This document shows, piece after piece, positions 36,002-44,650 of a stretch of DNA of 64,000 nt; the stretch's first letter is position 1; each line of letters opens with the position of its first letter. The stretch is from a bacterium. Lineage in GTDB: Bacteria > Hinthialibacterota > Hinthialibacteria > Hinthialibacterales > Hinthialibacteraceae. A program made the translations under genes and the position numbers. Where the stretch lies: assembly GCA_016125385.1 (NCBI GenBank), contig WGLV01000032.1, positions 1 to 64,000 of the forward strand, in the 5' to 3' direction. Below the pieces are notes generated by a model that was given only the letters and a program-made list of their open reading frames with translations, searched no databases and had not been told where the DNA came from.

Positions 36002-37915
36002 ATGGCGCTGTCTCATCGTCAATCTATGCTTCTGCTGAATGCGTCATCGATTCTGATGATCGTTCTGATATTCATTACAGACCTTCTCTCCCCACAATAT
36101 TTTGCTCACGGATCATTGTTTATCATCCCGATCGCTTTGGCATGGATAGCTCGCGGCGTCCGAATGATGTGGTGCGTCTCGGCTTTGTCGATCTTTCTTA
36201 CGTGGCTCGCTTTCGGACTCACTTTTTCCGATCATTCATTGCCGTTTACGGTGGCGAATCGCCTGATATCGAGTGGAGTCATTGTCGTCCTGACGATGGT
36301 TTTTCATCGATTTCTGTTAAAAGAACGAAGTCTCGAACAAAAAGATGAAGAGTTGATCTCGCAATACCGTTTTTTGAACGCGGTCGTGAACGGCATGGAT
36401 GAAGGCGTGATCGTGTTTAATACAGAGGGCCACGTGATTCTGCAAAATCGAATGGCGATCGGCTTCTTCGATTCGGAATTATGTCTCTTGCCGATTACCC
36501 AATGGCCGGAAGCCTTCCAGTTGATCGAGGCGCAGGGTTCCAAGCCGTTGCCCGGAGATCAATTTCCGATATATCAATCATTCCAAAGCGGCGCGTATTG
36601 CGAAGGCGAGTTCATGATTCGCAATGCGAATTATCCCCAGGGAGCGTGGCTTGAAATGAGGGCGTTCCCCATATTCGATCCCTCGGGTGAAATTGAATTA
36701 TTTGTCTCATTGTTTTCAAATTGTACGGATACGAAAGAATTGGAAAGACAGAAACGTGAGTTTGAAGACTCCCTTCACCAGGCGCGGAAATTGGAAGCGG
36801 TCGGTCAACTGACCGGCGGAATCGCTCACGACTTCAATAACCTGCTCACCGTGATTGTGGGCAACGCTTCCATTCTCGAAAGCCTTCTACCTTCTGATTC
36901 GAATACGAAAAGTCTGGTGATGGAAACTCGCGCCGCGGCGGAACACGCCGCCGAGTTAACTCATCGCTTGCTCGCCTTTTCTCGAAAACAGACGCTTGAG
37001 CCGCGCATGGTGTATGTCAATGACCTGATCGCGAATATGAGGACCCTCTTTTTGCGCACGCTGGGTGAGCAGATCGAAATTCAGTTTATCTTTAAACCCG
37101 ATCTCCCCGAGTTATTCGTCGATCCCTCACAACTGGAGTCGGCTGTCTTGAACCTGGCGATCAACGCGCGCGACGCCATGCCAAATGGAGGCGTGCTTAC
37201 GATTGAAACTCAAACGGCTGTTCTGGATGAAGCGTACGCGGCGCGCCACAATGAAGTGACGGCGGGTGAATATGTGATGATCGCGGTCTCGGATAATGGT
37301 GAAGGCATGAGTCCGGAGGTGAAAGAACGCGCGTTTGAACCATTCTTCACCACCAAGCCGCAAGGCCGGGGAACCGGCATGGGGCTCAGCATGGTTTTCG
37401 GTTTCGTAAAACAATCGAAAGGGCATATCAAGATTTACAGCGAGGCGGGAGAAGGCACGTCGATCAAAATGTATTTCCCCATCCAGAAGGTGGATGCCGC
37501 CGTTCCGGACGCAATTCCCGAAAGTCATCCCATCCCGCGCGGAGAAGGGGAGACGATCCTGCTTGTCGAAGACGACGGCATGGTTCGCGCCTATGCGTGC
37601 CGGGTTCTGTCGAAACTCGGCTACAAAGTGATCGAAGCCGGCTCCGGACCGGAAGCGCTGGATAAGTTACAATCGAATCGCGTCCAGTTGCTGTTCACGG
37701 ACGTGATCATGCCCGGTGGAATGAATGGTGCTGAACTCGCCGAACACGCGCGGAAAATCGACCCTTCCCTCCGGGTTCTGTATACGTCGGGCTATACCGA
37801 AAACGCGATCGCTCACCAGGGCCGTTTAGATTCGGGCGTGATCCTGATTGCAAAGCCGTATTCCATCGAAACCTTGGCGGATAAGATTCGACAGGCTCTT
37901 GAATCAGTAGGCTGA
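36002..37915 (+). CDS. Membrane-bound PAS hybrid histidine kinase with receiver
   Basis: 637 residues. About four transmembrane helices in the first ~110 residues (NASSILMIVLIFITDLL, GSLFIIPIALAWIA, VSALSIFLTWLAFGLTF, LISSGVIVVLTMVFHRFLL) form a compact membrane sensor. A PAS-like region follows (about 120-250: FLNAVVNGMDEGVIVFNTEG). The kinase core has the NtrB-type H-box GGIAHDFNNLLTVI, an N-box LAINARDAMPNGG and G-boxes (DNGEGMSPE, GTGMGLSMVFGFVKQS). A C-terminal receiver (LLVEDDGMVRAYA; acceptor Asp in FTDVIMPGG; K in IAKPYS) completes the hybrid. It probably signals through a separate output. It stands alone between 192-bp and 164-bp gaps. Confidence 0.92.
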   Translation: MALSHRQSMLLLNASSILMIVLIFITDLLSPQYFAHGSLFIIPIALAWIARGVRMMWCVSALSIFLTWLAFGLTFSDHSLPFTVANRLISSGVIVVLTMVFHRFLLKERSLEQKDEELISQYRFLNAVVNGMDEGVIVFNTEGHVILQNRMAIGFFDSELCLLPITQWPEAFQLIEAQGSKPLPGDQFPIYQSFQSGAYCEGEFMIRNANYPQGAWLEMRAFPIFDPSGEIELFVSLFSNCTDTKELERQKREFEDSLHQARKLEAVGQLTGGIAHDFNNLLTVIVGNASILESLLPSDSNTKSLVMETRAAAEHAAELTHRLLAFSRKQTLEPRMVYVNDLIANMRTLFLRTLGEQIEIQFIFKPDLPELFVDPSQLESAVLNLAINARDAMPNGGVLTIETQTAVLDEAYAARHNEVTAGEYVMIAVSDNGEGMSPEVKERAFEPFFTTKPQGRGTGMGLSMVFGFVKQSKGHIKIYSEAGEGTSIKMYFPIQKVDAAVPDAIPESHPIPRGEGETILLVEDDGMVRAYACRVLSKLGYKVIEAGSGPEALDKLQSNRVQLLFTDVIMPGGMNGAELAEHARKIDPSLRVLYTSGYTENAIAHQGRLDSGVILIAKPYSIETLADKIRQALESVG

Positions 37916-38079
37916 AGCGCTGAAAAATTTCCGTCGAAGTATGAGCCGAAAGACGGATGAAAATGAAATGACGTCTGAAGAAAAATGGATTTTAAATAAA
38001 ACTTACCCAACAAAGATTTGAATAAATCTTCTTGAAGTTTGATATCGAATTACATCCGCACTCAATAATATAAAAAAAC

Positions 38080-39138
38080 TCATTCGACGGGAGCCCCGTC
38101 GGCGGTTTCGCTTTCCGGGAGAGAAACGGGAGAAGGTTCCGGCTCGCTGGTGAGCGTTTTCTCCTGCGGCAGATCGCGGTAACTGGTAAGAATCGAATCG
38201 ATCAGGTCTTCGCTGATAGTGACGCCCGCCTTGGAATAGGCGTAGAGAGCCGCGCCGAAGATCGGCTCCATTTTCGGCGGCGCCACCTGCGCTCCCGGCA
38301 GCAGGTAGAGAATCTTGCGCCTCAGCATTTGGTTGTAGTATGAACTGTGAACCAGCAGCCCGCCGCTCATCACCACCGGCACGCTCTCCTTGAACTTCAG
38401 ACGCCGGTGAAGCGCTTCCACTCCCAGCGCCAACAGATCCGCCTGCTGGTTTAACAACTCGTCCGCCGCCGTGTCGTCTTCATTAGCGGCGCGGATCACC
38501 AGCGGCGCCAGTTCGGCGACGCGTTCCCGGGTGGCCTGTTCTGAATTGACCCAGTTCACCAGTTCGTCGGCGTCTTTCAGATTCAGGTGGGTGAGCAGCC
38601 GTTCGCCAAGGCTCGAGGGGCCGTCCAGTCCGTCGCGGCTGCGCAGAATGGCGCGGATCGCTTCCAGCCCGATGCGGTAGCCGCCGCCTTCGTCCGACAC
38701 CAGCGGGCCGTACCCGCCGACCCGTCCGGTCAGGCCGTCTTCGTTACAGCCGAACACCATCGATCCCGTTCCCGCCATCACCAGCATCCCGCTGTCTGAC
38801 AGCGCGCCGCTGGCCAGCGCGATCTCCGCGTCGCTCACCAGCATGAAAGGAATCGTTTCAAACAGATTGTCGAACAGGGGTTTGAGAATGCGGACGTCCG
38901 AGTCGCGGCCCACGCCGGCCAGCCCCATACACACGCCCCGGCATTCCGCCGGTTTGGCGTGCGCCGTCGCCAGCGCTTCTTTGAACAGCCGTGAGATCAC
39001 CCGCGAGGCCTGGCTGGCGCCCACGTTGTGGTAATTCACTGAAGGGCCCCGGCCGGCGTATACGACGCGGCCCGAGTCGGTAATCAAAATCGCCCGGCAG
39101 GTGCTTCCGCCGCCGTCCACGCCAAACACGTATGGCAT
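38080..39138 (-). CDS. BadF/BcrA-type ATPase, N-acetylglucosamine kinase-like
   Basis: 352 residues of the ASKHA fold. The phosphate-1 loop FGVDGGGSTCRAIL, a VSDAEIALASGA block, the phosphate-2 region VMAGTGSMVFG and GGYGPLVSDEGGGYRIG match eukaryotic-type N-acetylglucosamine kinases and the BadF/BadG/BcrA family. Stand-alone members like this usually phosphorylate amino sugars such as GlcNAc or MurNAc-derived glucosamine. The C-terminal ~35 residues are Pro/Glu/Ser-rich and outside the domain. The start lies only 3 bp after the stop of the coiled-coil membrane gene, so the two are cotranscribed on the minus strand together with the lipoprotein gene and perhaps aroB. Confidence 0.85.
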   Translation of the reverse strand: MPYVFGVDGGGSTCRAILITDSGRVVYAGRGPSVNYHNVGASQASRVISRLFKEALATAHAKPAECRGVCMGLAGVGRDSDVRILKPLFDNLFETIPFMLVSDAEIALASGALSDSGMLVMAGTGSMVFGCNEDGLTGRVGGYGPLVSDEGGGYRIGLEAIRAILRSRDGLDGPSSLGERLLTHLNLKDADELVNWVNSEQATRERVAELAPLVIRAANEDDTAADELLNQQADLLALGVEALHRRLKFKESVPVVMSGGLLVHSSYYNQMLRRKILYLLPGAQVAPPKMEPIFGAALYAYSKAGVTISEDLIDSILTSYRDLPQEKTLTSEPEPSPVSLPESETADGAPVE

Positions 39139-39141
39139 CGT

Positions 39142-39648
39142 CTATTCGCCGCCCCGCAGGCTTTTATTTTCGATCTGTAGAATCTTCAGTTTCATTTCCA
39201 GGTCTTTGACCTGGCTTTCATAGCTGTTTTTCAATTCCTGCAGCTTCTGCTGATACTGCTCCCGCTCCTGCTGCAACTTGGTCTGCCAGCGTTCTTCCAC
39301 TTCTTTCACCAGCGCCGGGTTATCGGTCTGCGGCGCCACGTCCATCGGGCCTTGATACACCGATTGCGCTGTTTGTGGATTCGCCGCCGTGTTGGGTTGT
39401 TGTTGCGGCGCCGCTTGCGCTTGCAGTCCGCCCGAACCCTGCGTGGTATTCGCCGCCGTGTCGCCGGTCTTCAGGTTCAGGTTGATCAGTTCGCGGCCTT
39501 TGTCGGCGACGTTCGTCATACCGCCCTGCATCACCCAGCCGACGATCAATAACGCCACCACGCTGACAAGGCCCAGCGTAAACAGGGCGTTGCCGCCGCC
39601 GCTGCTTTCCGTGTTAGCGGGATTGCTCCTGCGTCCTCTCTGATTCAT
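39142..39648 (-). CDS. Membrane-anchored coiled-coil protein, unknown function
   Basis: 168 residues: a basic, Gly/Ser-rich N-terminus, one membrane helix (ALFTLGLVSVVALLIVGWVM, about residues 21-40), a Gln/Ala/Pro-rich linker (about 68-105) and a C-terminal coiled coil (EERWQTKLQQEREQYQQKLQ onward). No family recognised. The first 35 bp overlap the end of the upstream lipoprotein gene, and a GGAGG site lies inside that gene. The layout, a short cytoplasmic tail, one helix and a periplasmic stalk, fits a cell-envelope structural protein, but that is inference. Confidence 0.72.
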   Translation of the reverse strand: MNQRGRRSNPANTESSGGGNALFTLGLVSVVALLIVGWVMQGGMTNVADKGRELINLNLKTGDTAANTTQGSGGLQAQAAPQQQPNTAANPQTAQSVYQGPMDVAPQTDNPALVKEVEERWQTKLQQEREQYQQKLQELKNSYESQVKDLEMKLKILQIENKSLRGGE

Positions 39649-40009
39649 GGTCCGAAGCCTCCACGCTTGGGGTCGGCTCGGCGCGTAGATCCACCTTGAT
39701 GGTTTTGCGGTCTACGACCTTGAAGGGCATGATGGCCACGAAAAAGTCCATGGGAAAAATGCTGTACGCCGGCGCCTTCAGGTCGAGCTCCTGCACCCGC
39801 TGACCATACTCGGGGTGATCGAGCGTGAGCCGGTGTTTTCCGTACCAGTCGATGTTGAATTCGGTGGGAGTCACCCCTTTGGGTTGGAAGTCATAGTGGA
39901 CCTTCGCCCCGGGCGGATCCGATTCGACCCGCACCACGGTGCTTCTGCACCCCTCAACCGAAACCGCCGCAAATGCGAATAAACAGATTATCAGCGTCCG
40001 ACCGATCAT
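39614..40009 (-). CDS. Putative lipoprotein with PEGA-like domain
   Basis: 131 residues from ATG 40009 (GGAG upstream); the frame is open to 40060 but the longer N-terminus blocks the signal peptide. MIGRTLIICLFAFAAVSVEGC is a signal sequence ending in Cys, a weak lipobox (VEGC). The body (VRVESDPPGAKVHYDFQPKG, then TPTEFNIDWYGKHRLTLDHPEYG) matches the PEGA type of short beta domain found in envelope lipoproteins. The C-terminus is charged and disordered. The gene lies 100 bp after aroB and overlaps the next gene by 35 bp. Function unknown. Confidence 0.75.
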   Translation of the reverse strand: MIGRTLIICLFAFAAVSVEGCRSTVVRVESDPPGAKVHYDFQPKGVTPTEFNIDWYGKHRLTLDHPEYGQRVQELDLKAPAYSIFPMDFFVAIMPFKVVDRKTIKVDLRAEPTPSVEASDHESERTQEQSR

Positions 40010-40109
40010 ACGGAATTCTCCGTTAGTGGATATTACAGCCCGTGCAACTGGCGCTGTCAACAGTTTTTACTTGATTTTCCCGCCATCTCCGCGCGATTGG
40101 GCGTGTTCG

Positions 40110-41216
40110 TCACGCGCCGTGATAATTCGCCCAGACTTCTCTGATCAGCTCCAGATCGGTGACCGCTTCGATTTTTACTTCGCCGATTCGCGTGGGCAAA
40201 ACAAACCGAAGCTGCCCCGATTTGACTTTCTTGTCTCGAAACATGCTGTCGATCATCGCGTCCGCCGTCAGTTTGGGCTTCTCCAGTGGAAACCCGGCTT
40301 TCTGAATCAGCCGCCGGATCGCCTTCACCACCCCGGGCGGCGTAACGCCCAGTTTTTCGCCCAGTTCCGCCTCGGCGATCATGCCGATCGCCACCGCTTC
40401 GCCGTGCAACAGCGTCTCATATCCGGTCAGCGCTTCCACCGCGTGGCCGATGGTGTGGCCGTAGTTGAGAATGGCGCGCAAACCGTGCTCGTGCTCGTCC
40501 TGCTCGACCACGCGCGCCTTGATGCGGCAGTTCCACGGCACGATCTCGTTATAAGCGCCGTCTTCGACCGCGAGCAGGGCGTCCAGCGAATCGCCGGTGC
40601 GTTTGAACAACTCCGCGTCCTGAATCACGCCGTGTTTGATGACCTCCGCGAGGCCCGATCTCACCTGGCGCGGGTCCAGCGACTTCAGCGTGTCTGGATC
40701 GATCAGCACCGCGCGCGGCTGATGAAACGCGCCGATCAGGTTCTTGCCTCCCGCGTGATCCACACCGACCTTGCCGCCCACGCTGGCGTCGACCTGCGCC
40801 AGCAGCGTGGTCGGGACCTGGATGAACCGCATTCCGCGCAGATAGGTCGCCGCCACAAAGCCCGCCATGTCGCCCGCCACCCCGCCCCCCAGCGCGATGA
40901 CGCCGCCGTCCCGCTCCGGCTTCAGTTGAACCATGGCGTCGTACAGCGCCGAGATGGTCTGCAGATGTTTGTTGGTTTCGCCAGTGGGGAAGGGAATAAT
41001 CTCCGTCTTGAACCCCGCCGATTCGATCGAGCGTTTGACGCGATCGCCGTAAATTTCCGCGACGGCGTCGTCGGCGATGATCGCCAGGGGAGAGTGGAAG
41101 CCCAGTTTACGCGCGTAGTCTCCAACCTGGTCGATCAGACCGTTGGCGACGCTGATGACGTAGGCCCGGTCGCCCAGGCCCACCGTGATTTCCGACAATT
41201 GAGCGGGTACGGTCAT
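40110..41216 (-). CDS. aroB: 3-dehydroquinate synthase
   Basis: 368 residues, family length. It converts 3-deoxy-D-arabino-heptulosonate 7-phosphate to 3-dehydroquinate, step 2 of the shikimate pathway, in the cytoplasm with NAD and a divalent metal. Conserved blocks are GGGVAGDMAGFVAATYLRG (NAD site), QVPTTLLAQVDASVGGKVGVD, GGKNLIGAFHQP, GLAEVIKHG, LNYGHTIGHAVE (metal His) and HGEAVAIGM. It is isolated from other aro genes. A hairpin lies 9-30 bases before the start codon. Divergent from the parvulin isomerase gene. Confidence 0.97.
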   Translation of the reverse strand: MTVPAQLSEITVGLGDRAYVISVANGLIDQVGDYARKLGFHSPLAIIADDAVAEIYGDRVKRSIESAGFKTEIIPFPTGETNKHLQTISALYDAMVQLKPERDGGVIALGGGVAGDMAGFVAATYLRGMRFIQVPTTLLAQVDASVGGKVGVDHAGGKNLIGAFHQPRAVLIDPDTLKSLDPRQVRSGLAEVIKHGVIQDAELFKRTGDSLDALLAVEDGAYNEIVPWNCRIKARVVEQDEHEHGLRAILNYGHTIGHAVEALTGYETLLHGEAVAIGMIAEAELGEKLGVTPPGVVKAIRRLIQKAGFPLEKPKLTADAMIDSMFRDKKVKSGQLRFVLPTRIGEVKIEAVTDLELIREVWANYHGA

Positions 41217-41224
41217 GCGGCGGG

Positions 41225-41246
41225 CGTCTCTTTCTGTAAAGAGACG
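41225..41246 (-). promoter_or_regulatory. Perfect hairpin just upstream of aroB start
   Basis: CGTCTCTTT (41225-41233) pairs fully with AAAGAGACG (41238-41246) across a CTGT loop. On the aroB transcript it would lie 9-30 bases before the ATG, overlapping where a ribosome-binding site is expected; no other clear site is seen. It may limit translation of aroB or be a protein-binding palindrome. Confidence 0.45.
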
Positions 41247-41556
41247 GCGTTCCTTTCATTCGATTTTGCGTTGCTGGAGTATATCACCCCGCCCGCCGTT
41301 ATTCACCCGGCATAACGCGCCGCGCCCCATCTCGGACGGTAGCAGCGGAACTTTCACCGTGATATGATATGAAAAGGTCTTGTTGTACAATGACCGGATA
41401 AGGCAAAGGCTCCCGATCACCCGTCGATAGCGGCCGCTGATTTGTGAAGAGCGGCTGATATACCCCCCTCCTCTCATCCCCATGAGTTGAGTCCGCACGG
41501 CCCCGGCAGGCTTTCGCTGGATGCAATCAAAAACAATCGATATAAGGAGTATCCGT
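41247..41556. other. Divergent intergenic region between aroB and the parvulin gene
   Basis: 310 bp with no credible gene. It should carry promoters for both directions. AT-rich candidates such as GATATGATATGA (41361-41372) and TACAAT (41386-41391) are present, but no -35/-10 pair with proper spacing is convincing. A good AAGGAG site (41543-41548) precedes the parvulin start. Confidence 0.5.
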
Positions 41557-42633
41557 ATGAAGTCGTTGCGTAACACCATCACCCTGACCGCCGTGGCTCT
41601 GGCGTTGATCGCCTGGGCGGTCCCTGGCTTCGCGGCGGATCAATCCGCTGGAGGCGATAACGTGGTTTTGAAAGTCGACGGTAAGGCGATTTCTGAAAAA
41701 GACATCAAGGAAGACATCGATCAATTCTGCCTGGCGAACGCGGGCCGCATCCCCCCCGCCCAGATGCAGAACAAATACGCTACCTTTTTCTCCGGCGCCA
41801 AGCGCCGCCTCACCCGCGCCGAACTGCTCGACGCTCAGTGCGCCAAACTCAACATCCCCACGCCAACCGATCAGGTCGATGAGCTGATCAACGAAGTCAA
41901 AGGTCAGGTCGGTTCCGATGAACAGTATCAGGCGCTGTTAAAACAGCAGAACATCACTGAAAAAGAGCTGCGCGAGACCTACGCCAAACAACTTCGCTTC
42001 CAGAATCTCCTCAAGCAGGAAGTCAAAGATCCCGCCGAGCCGTCTGAGGAAGAGCTGAAGAAGTTCTACGACACCCAGCAGCAGTTTTTCAAACAGCCCG
42101 AGCAGGTGAAGGCTTCTCACATCCTGCTCATGGTCGATGAAAACGCTTCCGGCGCCGACCGCCAGAAGGCGAAAGACGAGCTCGCCGCCATCCGCAAGGA
42201 TATCGCCAGCGGCAAAACCTCCTTCGCCGACGCCGCTAAAGAACACTCCCAGTGCCCCTCGGCGCCTCAGGGCGGCGATCTCGGGTATTTCGGCCGCGGC
42301 CAGATGGTAAAGCCATTTGAAGACGTGGCGTTTACCTTGAAGCCCGGTGAAATGAGCGACATCGTCGAAACCCAGTTCGGCTACCACATCATCAAGGTGA
42401 CCGACAAAAAAGAGGCGGGCGTCCGCTCTTTTGACGAAGTCAAAGACCGCATCAGCGAGTTTTTGAAACAGCAGGAACAGCAGAAACTGGTTGAGGAATA
42501 CATCGACGGCCTCGAGAAAGACGCCAAAATCGAAACCGTCATGTCGGACGACGCATGGCAGAAAAAGTATGGTGGATCGGCGCCCGCCGCCGGTTCGCAG
42601 CAGATTCAGATCGACCCTGATTCACTGAAATAA
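41557..42633 (+). CDS. Periplasmic parvulin-type peptidyl-prolyl isomerase, SurA/PrsA-like
   Basis: 358 residues from ATG 41557, with AAGGAG 8 bases upstream; an in-frame ATG at 41521 lacks such a site. There is a signal peptide (MKSLRNTITLTAVALALIAW...GFAA, about 1-27), a SurA-like N-terminal helical chaperone region (about 30-165: VLKVDGKAISEKDIKEDIDQF), then a rotamase/PpiC domain (about 185-285) with QVKASHILLMVDE, SQCPSAPQGGDLGYFGRGQM and ETQFGYHIIKVTDKK. The C-terminal tail is Gln- and Glu-rich. It probably assists folding of outer-membrane or exported proteins. A terminator lies 120 bp downstream. Confidence 0.93.
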   Translation: MKSLRNTITLTAVALALIAWAVPGFAADQSAGGDNVVLKVDGKAISEKDIKEDIDQFCLANAGRIPPAQMQNKYATFFSGAKRRLTRAELLDAQCAKLNIPTPTDQVDELINEVKGQVGSDEQYQALLKQQNITEKELRETYAKQLRFQNLLKQEVKDPAEPSEEELKKFYDTQQQFFKQPEQVKASHILLMVDENASGADRQKAKDELAAIRKDIASGKTSFADAAKEHSQCPSAPQGGDLGYFGRGQMVKPFEDVAFTLKPGEMSDIVETQFGYHIIKVTDKKEAGVRSFDEVKDRISEFLKQQEQQKLVEEYIDGLEKDAKIETVMSDDAWQKKYGGSAPAAGSQQIQIDPDSLK

Positions 42634-42752
42634 CCGGGGCATGGCGAGTCGATCGAGTTTCATGAAACAATTCGGCTCAGGTATTTGACGGATCAATCTC
42701 GTTGCTTTGATTGATCCCCATTCCTTCGCATTACCCGGTATTCGCATACCCA

Positions 42753-42784
42753 ACGGAGCGGCCCCTCGCCGCTCCGTTTTTCTT
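42753..42784 (+). terminator. Rho-independent terminator after parvulin gene
   Basis: ACGGAGCGGC (42753-42762) pairs with GCCGCTCCGT (42768-42777) around CCCTC, followed by a T-rich run to about 42783. It is followed directly by repeat sequence. Confidence 0.92.
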
Positions 42785-42800
42785 GCCTCCGATGGAATAT

Positions 42801-42960
42801 CCTGAATATCCTTCTTATCCTGTCCATCCTGATTCAAACAAGATATGTATAGCCAACCTTCATCCGTATGCCTCAGCGCCAACGAGCGCGCTTGACTCGC
42901 ACAACTCAAACAATTGCTTCAGGCGCCGCCTGCGTGTTTTCGTGATTCAAAAACGCCATC
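42801..42960. repeat. Partial, diverged copy of the dispersed intergenic repeat
   Basis: CCTGAATATCCTTCTTATCC at 42801 matches the start of the fuller copy (about 42986), followed by a recognisable but diverged TGCCTCAGCG-type core near 42870. It then shows a GTGTTTTCGTGATTCAA stretch (about 42932-42948) also found in the left-end tandem repeat. It indicates that several repeat modules are concatenated here. No gene. Confidence 0.7.
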
Positions 42961-43000
42961 ATACTCACACCGACGCTTTTTTTATCCTGAATATCCTTCT

Positions 43001-43130
43001 CATCCTGCCTATCCCGATTCAGACAAAATTCGTGCTGCCAGCCTCGATCTCGCGTGCCTCAGCGGCCAACGGAAGCGCTCAATGCCTACATTCCAATACT
43101 GGAAAACCGACACTGTCGGCCGGTGGCCGC
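43001..43130. repeat. 130-bp direct repeat, copy A (left of the isomerase gene)
   Basis: This 130-bp stretch matches 44227-44356 at a constant offset of 1226 bp without gaps, differing at about a dozen positions. Its end carries an inverted GACACTGTCGGCCG/CGGTGGCC-type GC-rich motif. It sits 94 bp before the start of the Tat-exported isomerase-like gene, which lies wholly between the copies. Confidence 0.9.
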
Positions 43131-43223
43131 GCCCCGTTCACCTTTTCCTCGTGGATGCTGTATCATATCACTCCGGCTCGCCCGGAGCCGCCATGCGGTC
43201 ATTCCTTTGGGGGGAGAAGAATC

Positions 43224-44153
43224 ATGGATTCATCCCGACGCCAGTTCATCGCTTCAGCGGGTTGCATTGCCGCAGGCGCCGCGTTGGCGCCTTATGGCGC
43301 CGTCGCCTTCCCGCGTCCAGACAAAAACGCCATCTCGCTTGCGACCTGGTCCATCGTGCGCAGCTTTCACGCGGGCGTATGGAAGCTGACGGATGTCGCG
43401 CGCATCGTCCGCGAAGATTTCGGCCTTGATGGAATCGAGTACGTCAATCAGTTCTTTGAAGTTCCAACCTCGAATTATCTCAACCAGCTCAACAAGGCCG
43501 CCGCCGATCATGGAGTCCGTAACGTCCTGATCATGGTCGATCTCGAAGGCGCGATGGTCGCTCTCGATCCGGCTGAGCGCCGTCAGGCGGTCGTCAATCA
43601 TCGCAAGTGGGTCGACATCGCCGCCTATCTCGGCTGCCACGCGATTCGCTGCAACGCTCACGGCGGCAAGGGAGACCGTCTCGAAGACGATCCCGATTCC
43701 ATTCAGCGCGCGGCGGAATCGTTCACCGCGCTCATGGAATACGCCCGTCCCGCGAAGATCAACGTCATCATCGAAAATCATGGCGGATTGTCGTCCGATC
43801 CGCGCTGGCTTCCGCGCTTGTGCGAAACCATCAACAGCCCCGATTTTGGAATCCTGCCCGACTACGGCAACTACCACAAAGGCGACGATGTGTACGAGGC
43901 CGTCAGGCTGGCTATGCCGTATGCGAAGGGCGTGTCGGTCAAAACCAGCTGGATGCCGGATGGAACCCACCCCGGCTACGATGTCGAAAAGCTGCTCTCC
44001 ATTTCAAAACAGTCGGGTTTCACCGGTTTCTGGGGAATCGAATCGGGCCTGAACGCAGGCCGTCAGCTCACCTCTCCCGATGAGATTAAAGAAGCTGACT
44101 GGAAGGCGGTAATGTTCACCAAGCGGGCGATTCAGAAGATCGTCTTCGCGTAA
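43224..44153 (+). CDS. Tat-exported sugar phosphate isomerase/epimerase-like TIM barrel
   Basis: 309 residues from ATG 43224 with a GGGGGGAGAA site; the frame is open much further upstream (to 42711) only because the repeats are translated. The N-terminus MDSSRRQFIASAGCIAAGAA has a twin-arginine motif and hydrophobic stretch. The rest is the AP endonuclease 2/xylose isomerase-like TIM barrel: SLATWSIVRSFHAGVWKL, GLDGIEYVNQFFE, HAIRCNAHGGKGDR, INVIIENHGGLSSDP, GILPDYGNYHKGDD and GFTGFWGIESGL. The metal-binding Glu/Asp/His pattern is present. Such exported paralogues in glycan-degrading bacteria act on keto-sugars or inositols; the exact reaction is unknown. It is bracketed by 130-bp direct repeats. 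Confidence 0.85.
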   Translation: MDSSRRQFIASAGCIAAGAALAPYGAVAFPRPDKNAISLATWSIVRSFHAGVWKLTDVARIVREDFGLDGIEYVNQFFEVPTSNYLNQLNKAAADHGVRNVLIMVDLEGAMVALDPAERRQAVVNHRKWVDIAAYLGCHAIRCNAHGGKGDRLEDDPDSIQRAAESFTALMEYARPAKINVIIENHGGLSSDPRWLPRLCETINSPDFGILPDYGNYHKGDDVYEAVRLAMPYAKGVSVKTSWMPDGTHPGYDVEKLLSISKQSGFTGFWGIESGLNAGRQLTSPDEIKEADWKAVMFTKRAIQKIVFA

Positions 44154-44226
44154 ACCGATCGCCGGACTTCCCGGACCCGCTAATTCTGATGATCTGGGCG
44201 GTGGAAAACCCTCCACCGCTCATCTT

Positions 44227-44356
44227 CATCCTGCCCATCCCGTTTCAGACAAAATTCGTGCTGCCAGCCTCAATCTCGCGTGCCTCAGCGACCAACGGGA
44301 GCGCTCAATGCGTACATTCCAATACTGGGGAGCCGACACTGTCGGCCGCTGGCCGC
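44227..44356. repeat. 130-bp direct repeat, copy B (right of the isomerase gene)
   Basis: Second copy of the element at 43001-43130, same orientation, no gaps. It begins 73 bp after the isomerase stop, just downstream of a short hairpin (GGTGG-AAAACCCT-CCACC near 44200). The two copies frame a 930-bp gene, as a gene inserted with or between repeats would be. Confidence 0.9.
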
Positions 44357-44473
44357 GTACCGTCTACGAATACAATTTCGCCTCCTGACCGGCATTTTTT
44401 GCACATCCCAACATCCCCCTTTGTGGAAAACCTGTGGAGTACTAAAAAGAGTTAAAAAGCGGAAAATTTTTCC

Positions 44474-44502
44474 TTGACTCGCTTTTGGGGGTAACCTATA
44501 CT
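44474..44502 (+). promoter_or_regulatory. Strong sigma-70 promoter of the flagellar operon
   Basis: TTGACT at 44474-44479 and TATACT at 44497-44502 with a 17-base spacer, close to consensus. An A/T-rich stretch immediately upstream (44449-44471, GTTAAAAAGCGGAAAATTTTT-like) resembles an UP element. The predicted start near 44509 leaves a leader of about 140 bases before the FlgN-like gene. It is the only clear housekeeping promoter in the flagellar block and probably drives the chaperone and regulator genes first. Confidence 0.8.
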
Positions 44503-44650
44503 CAATCCAAAAGATAGGTCGAGTCATCTAAAATGGATTGTGAAGCGCTTTGACTGAAGTCGTTCAAGCCGTTTCTTTCATTTACTGAACTTTTCCGATC
44601 TGGGAATCGATACGAATTTTATAAACAGGCAGTGAGATCGGCGGTTGTAT

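Noticed and set aside
39939-41315. 458-codon plus-strand frame opposite aroB
   Set aside because: The minus strand encodes a full aroB with all catalytic blocks; the plus frame is low-complexity and Arg/Gln-rich, typical of a shadow frame.
42711-43223. Upstream extension of the isomerase-like gene
   Set aside because: The extra 171 residues only translate dispersed repeats; ATG 43224 has a strong ribosome-binding site and gives the Tat signal.
43001-44356. Composite transposon around the isomerase-like gene
   Set aside because: Direct repeats are present, but there is no transposase, no inverted ends and no target duplication that I can see.
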